Source: an uncultured Opitutia bacterium
GTDB taxonomy: Bacteria; Verrucomicrobiota; Verrucomicrobiia; Opitutales; Opitutaceae
Assembly: GCA_903827245.1 (NCBI GenBank)
Contig: CAIKHO010000065.1
Location: 1-64,000 of the forward strand
Length of the DNA: 64,000 bases
Direction of reading: 5' to 3'
Shown: in pieces, positions 61,585 to 64,000 of the stretch
Position numbering within the stretch: position 1 is the first letter of the stretch
Layout of the letters: each line of letters opens with the position of its first letter
Translations under genes and position numbers: made by a program
The notes under the pieces: model-generated
Databases searched by the model: none
What the model was told of the DNA's origin: nothing
The model's input: the letters and a program-made list of their open reading frames with translations, nothing else

Positions 61585-63429
61585 ATGAATTCCGAAGCCG
61601 TCTCCGCGCTCATCGCCAAAAATCCGTCCCTCAAGGCGGCCAAAGCCAAGCTAGAGGCGATGGAGCCCGGCAGTTACGTGATCCACCGGAGCTGGGGTTT
61701 CGGCCACATCAAGAGCTACGACGACGCCGCGCAGAAGCTGCTCATCGATTTCAAGGGCAAGAAAAACCACCCCATGGACCCGACCTTCTGCCTGACCACC
61801 ATGGAGGTGCTGCCCGAGAAGCACCTGCTCGTCCGCAAGGAGACCGAGGCCAAGAAGATCGCCGAGCTCATCGCCGATGATCCCGTCCAGCTCGTCGTCG
61901 AGGCCCTCCAGGCCCACCCCAACCACGCCACCACCGCCATCGACCTCGAGATCACCCTCGCCCAGGTCGTCGGCGAGGAGAAGTTCAAGAAATGGTGGTC
62001 CGCCGCCAAGAAGGCCATCGGCAAGGACCCCCGCATCTCTGTGCCCGAGAAGAAGACCGAGCTCTACGTCCTCCGCGACGTGCCCGTCTCCGCCCAGGAC
62101 GAGATCCTCGAGCAATTCAACGGCACCCGCTCCGCCCGCCGCCGCATCCTCCTCGCCGAGGAGCTGCTCGACGCCGCCGACAAGAAAAACCTCAAGACCG
62201 ACCTCGCCTCCATCCTCTCCGGCCTTGCCGACGCGGTGAAGGACAGCAACCAGATCGACGCCTCCGAGCGCCTCTACGGTGCCGCCGTCCGCGACGACCT
62301 CGCCAAGCTGCTCGGCAACGAGACCGCCTTCGAGCCCACCCAGGCTTCCCTCATCGCCAACATCCGCGATCTCCCGGCCATCGCCGAAAAAATCCCGGTG
62401 CAGTTCCAGAGCCGGTTCCTCGAGCTCGTCAAGGAGACCCACCCGATCGAGTACCGCGACATCGGCTTCACCCTGCTCAAGAGCAGCCAAGGCAAGTTCA
62501 CCACCGAGTGCATCAATTTCCTGGTCGAGAACGGCCACGCCGACGAGCTCGCCGCCACCCTCAAGCGCTGGCAGACCGAGCAGAACCTCCGCGCCCCGGT
62601 CCTCCTGTGGGTCGTCAAGAACCGCCACTCGAAGAAGTTCGCCAAGCTGCTCAACGACCTCATCACCCCGCGCCTGCTCAGCGCCATCTTCTTCGCCATC
62701 GACTACGAGGCCCTGCAGGCGTCGAGCGCGCGCCGCATCCCGCTCGGCGACATCCTCAGCGAAGACACCGACCTGATCTCCGACCTGCTGTCGACCGCCG
62801 ACCCCGAGACCGCGCGCGACCTCGCCAACACCCTCATGCTCAACCAGGGCTTCGAGGAACTGACGAAGAAGTCCCTCCTCGCCCGCTTCATCAAGATCTT
62901 CCCTGGCATCCAGTCCCTCGTCGCCGAGGCCGCCGACAGCAAGGAGGAGCAGCTCCTCGTGTCCCGCGAGAGCTTCGAGCGCAAGCGCACCGAGTACGAG
63001 ACCATCGTCTCGAAGAAGATCCCCGAGAACTCCAAGGCCATTGCGGCCGCCCGCGAGCACGGCGATCTCAAGGAAAACTCCGAGTACAAGATGGCCAAGC
63101 AGGACCAGCAGGTGCTCATGGCCCAGAAATCGCAGCTCGAGAAGGAACTCGCCCGCGCCCGCGTCAACGACTTCAAGGAGGCCACCATCGACCAGGTTAG
63201 CGTCGGCACCATCGTCGAGGTCAAGGACGCCAAGGGCGGCAAGACTTCCCGCTACACCGTGCTCGGCGCCTGGGACAGCAACCCCGACGCCGGCGTCATT
63301 TCCTACAAGACCCCGCTCGGCCTCGCCTTCCTCGGCCGCAAGCTCGGCGACCAGGTCAAGGTGAAGCTCGGCTCCGGCGAGGAAAACTACGAGATCACCA
63401 ATATCTCCCGCTACGTTGACGCGAAGTAG
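61585..63429 (+). CDS. GreA/GreB-type transcription cleavage factor with long N-terminal extension
   Basis: 614 residues from ATG 61585 (MNSEAVSALIAKN); the open frame upstream overlaps the divergent rsmB. The last ~165 residues are GreA: coiled coil AAAREHGDLKENSEYKMAKQDQQ with Asp494 and Glu497 at the tip positions needed for RNA cleavage, then a FKBP-like C domain ending WDSNPDAGVISYKTPLG. Residues 28-90 (PGSYVIHRSWGFGHIKSYD) look like a CarD/TRCF-type RNA polymerase-interacting Tudor domain, and 90-440 is helical and unassigned. GreA is normally ~158 residues, so this is a fusion; it ends in a strong terminator. Confidence 0.88.
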   Translation: MNSEAVSALIAKNPSLKAAKAKLEAMEPGSYVIHRSWGFGHIKSYDDAAQKLLIDFKGKKNHPMDPTFCLTTMEVLPEKHLLVRKETEAKKIAELIADDPVQLVVEALQAHPNHATTAIDLEITLAQVVGEEKFKKWWSAAKKAIGKDPRISVPEKKTELYVLRDVPVSAQDEILEQFNGTRSARRRILLAEELLDAADKKNLKTDLASILSGLADAVKDSNQIDASERLYGAAVRDDLAKLLGNETAFEPTQASLIANIRDLPAIAEKIPVQFQSRFLELVKETHPIEYRDIGFTLLKSSQGKFTTECINFLVENGHADELAATLKRWQTEQNLRAPVLLWVVKNRHSKKFAKLLNDLITPRLLSAIFFAIDYEALQASSARRIPLGDILSEDTDLISDLLSTADPETARDLANTLMLNQGFEELTKKSLLARFIKIFPGIQSLVAEAADSKEEQLLVSRESFERKRTEYETIVSKKIPENSKAIAAAREHGDLKENSEYKMAKQDQQVLMAQKSQLEKELARARVNDFKEATIDQVSVGTIVEVKDAKGGKTSRYTVLGAWDSNPDAGVISYKTPLGLAFLGRKLGDQVKVKLGSGEENYEITNISRYVDAK

Positions 63430-63457
63430 GGCCAACGAAGTCGTCCTTCAGTTTCCC

Positions 63458-63488
63458 AACGCCGGGCTCAGCCCGGCGTTTTTGTTTT
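63458..63488 (+). terminator. Rho-independent terminator of the GreA-fusion gene
   Basis: AACGCCGGGC at 63458-63467 pairs with GCCCGGCGTT at 63471-63480 around TCA, then TTTGTTTT. 29 bases after the stop. Convincing. Confidence 0.88.
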
Positions 63489-63510
63489 GGCCTGCGATCA
63501 GGCCGATCCC

Positions 63511-63609
63511 GGATTTTTTGGCCGCAAAGAGGCACAAAATGACACGAAGAAATACATTCTGAAGGGATCGTTTTTGTGTCATTTCGTGCCTCTTCGTGGC
63601 AAAAAATCC
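63511..63609. repeat. Long low-complexity palindrome
   Basis: Arms 63511-63548 and 63571-63609 match over about 38 bases with few mismatches (GGATTTTTTGGCCGCAAAGA versus the complement of TCTTCGTGGCAAAAAATCC). Words such as GAGGCACAAAATGACACGAA are repeated within arms. Located between the GreA terminator and the LysE-like gene. Confidence 0.8.
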
Positions 63610-63626
63610 GAGGTCCGACTCCTGAC

Positions 63627-64000
63627 ATGATCCACCTCCTTCAAGGCTTCCTCATCGGCTTCGCCCTCGCGGCACCCGTCGGACCCGTGGGCCTGCTCTG
63701 CATCCGCCGCTCCATCGCCCATGGGCGCTTGGCGGGATTTCTGACCGGCCTCGGGGCGGCTTTTGCCGACGGCCTGTTCGGCCTCGCCGCCGTGCTCGGA
63801 CTGGCGGCGGTCACCGCCTTTGTCGCGCGTCACGCCGGGGCCTTTCAACTCACCGGAGGAATCTTCCTGTTCCTGATGGGTCTTGCCATTCTCCGCCCGC
63901 AGCCGCGTCCGGGCGCCGGCGGTTCCTCGGATGCGGCCCGTCCGTCCACCGCGCGTCTGCCGGGGGTTTTCGTGTCGACCTTCCTCATTGCCGTGCTGAA
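63627..64000 (+). CDS. LysE-family exporter, N-terminal part (runs off the window)
   Basis: Starts ATG 63627 and is open to the window end, 124 codons. MIHLLQGFLIGFALAAPVGPVGLLCIRRSI is the LysE/RhtB signature (APVGPVGLLCIRR), followed by G.L.GFLTGLGAAFADGLFGLAAVLGL, helix 3 and a second membrane-spanning block up to VFVSTFLIAV. Exporters of this family pump amino acids or related small compounds out of the cell. The palindrome immediately upstream leaves only 17 bases for a ribosome site, in which none is obvious. Confidence 0.8.
   Translation, partial: MIHLLQGFLIGFALAAPVGPVGLLCIRRSIAHGRLAGFLTGLGAAFADGLFGLAAVLGLAAVTAFVARHAGAFQLTGGIFLFLMGLAILRPQPRPGAGGSSDAARPSTARLPGVFVSTFLIAVL

Noticed and set aside
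61651-63435. A 594-codon open frame on the minus strand
   Set aside because: Antisense to the GreA-fusion gene; its Leu/Glu/Gly/Val-rich composition reflects codon bias of the other strand.
1-64000. tRNA, rRNA, CRISPR or IS element
   Set aside because: No cloverleaf-like, repeat-spacer or transposase-like sequence was noticed; tandem and palindromic repeats seen have no spacer pattern.

Overview
The window is GC-rich, densely packed bacterial DNA with no tRNA, rRNA, CRISPR array or transposase gene that I can see. Its gene content points to a Gram-negative bacterium, most likely Verrucomicrobiota of the Opitutaceae type. The clues are a GreA-type factor with a very long N-terminal extension, an ACP-dehydratase fusion beside a ketosynthase and an MGDG-synthase-like enzyme, a stand-alone DUF2126 protein next to a transglutaminase, and many low-complexity intergenic palindromes. 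This assignment is inference from recalled family distributions, not a search result.

Bases 1-35,100 are a large surface-polysaccharide region. It opens with a methyltransferase tail broken by an in-frame TAG, then a tandem pair of ~1000-residue YfhO-like membrane proteins, a methyltransferase-glycosyltransferase fusion, two CDP-paratose-epimerase-like dehydratases/epimerases, a DPM1-like glycosyltransferase, an RmlD-like reductase, RmlB, RmlA and a family 2 glycosyltransferase. A minus-strand group follows: ArnC/GtrB-like transferase, epimerase, large membrane protein and methyltransferase. Then come GT4 glycosyltransferases and three more polytopic membrane proteins that look like GT-C transferases. 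Together these could make nucleotide sugars, load sugars onto lipid carriers and assemble or decorate a cell-surface glycan. No rmlC, Wzx or Wzy is identifiable here.

Bases 29,700-41,600 hold lipid-type genes mixed with more glycosyltransferases. There is an alpha-oxoamine synthase (serine palmitoyltransferase/KBL type) and a minus-strand set of ACP-dehydratase fusion, beta-ketoacyl synthase, short-chain reductase and MGDG-synthase-like glycosyltransferase. A GT4 enzyme and a YbgC-like thioesterase lie just beyond it. I infer a specialised acyl chain or glycolipid pathway (sphingoid base, polyene or glycolipid); the product is unknown.

Bases 41,600-64,000 are mainly housekeeping: queG, aroK, transglutaminase plus DUF2126, a secreted FKBP isomerase, a LOG-domain fusion, purD, a low-molecular-weight phosphatase, glyA, a CHASE/PAS hybrid histidine kinase, an MFS transporter, an aspartyl-protease/PDZ lipoprotein, rsmB, the GreA-fusion factor and the start of a LysE-family exporter.

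A recurring feature is the number of imperfect palindromes of several unrelated families lying at gene ends. Several overlap the stop codon of the adjacent gene, and one overlaps a start codon and signal peptide.
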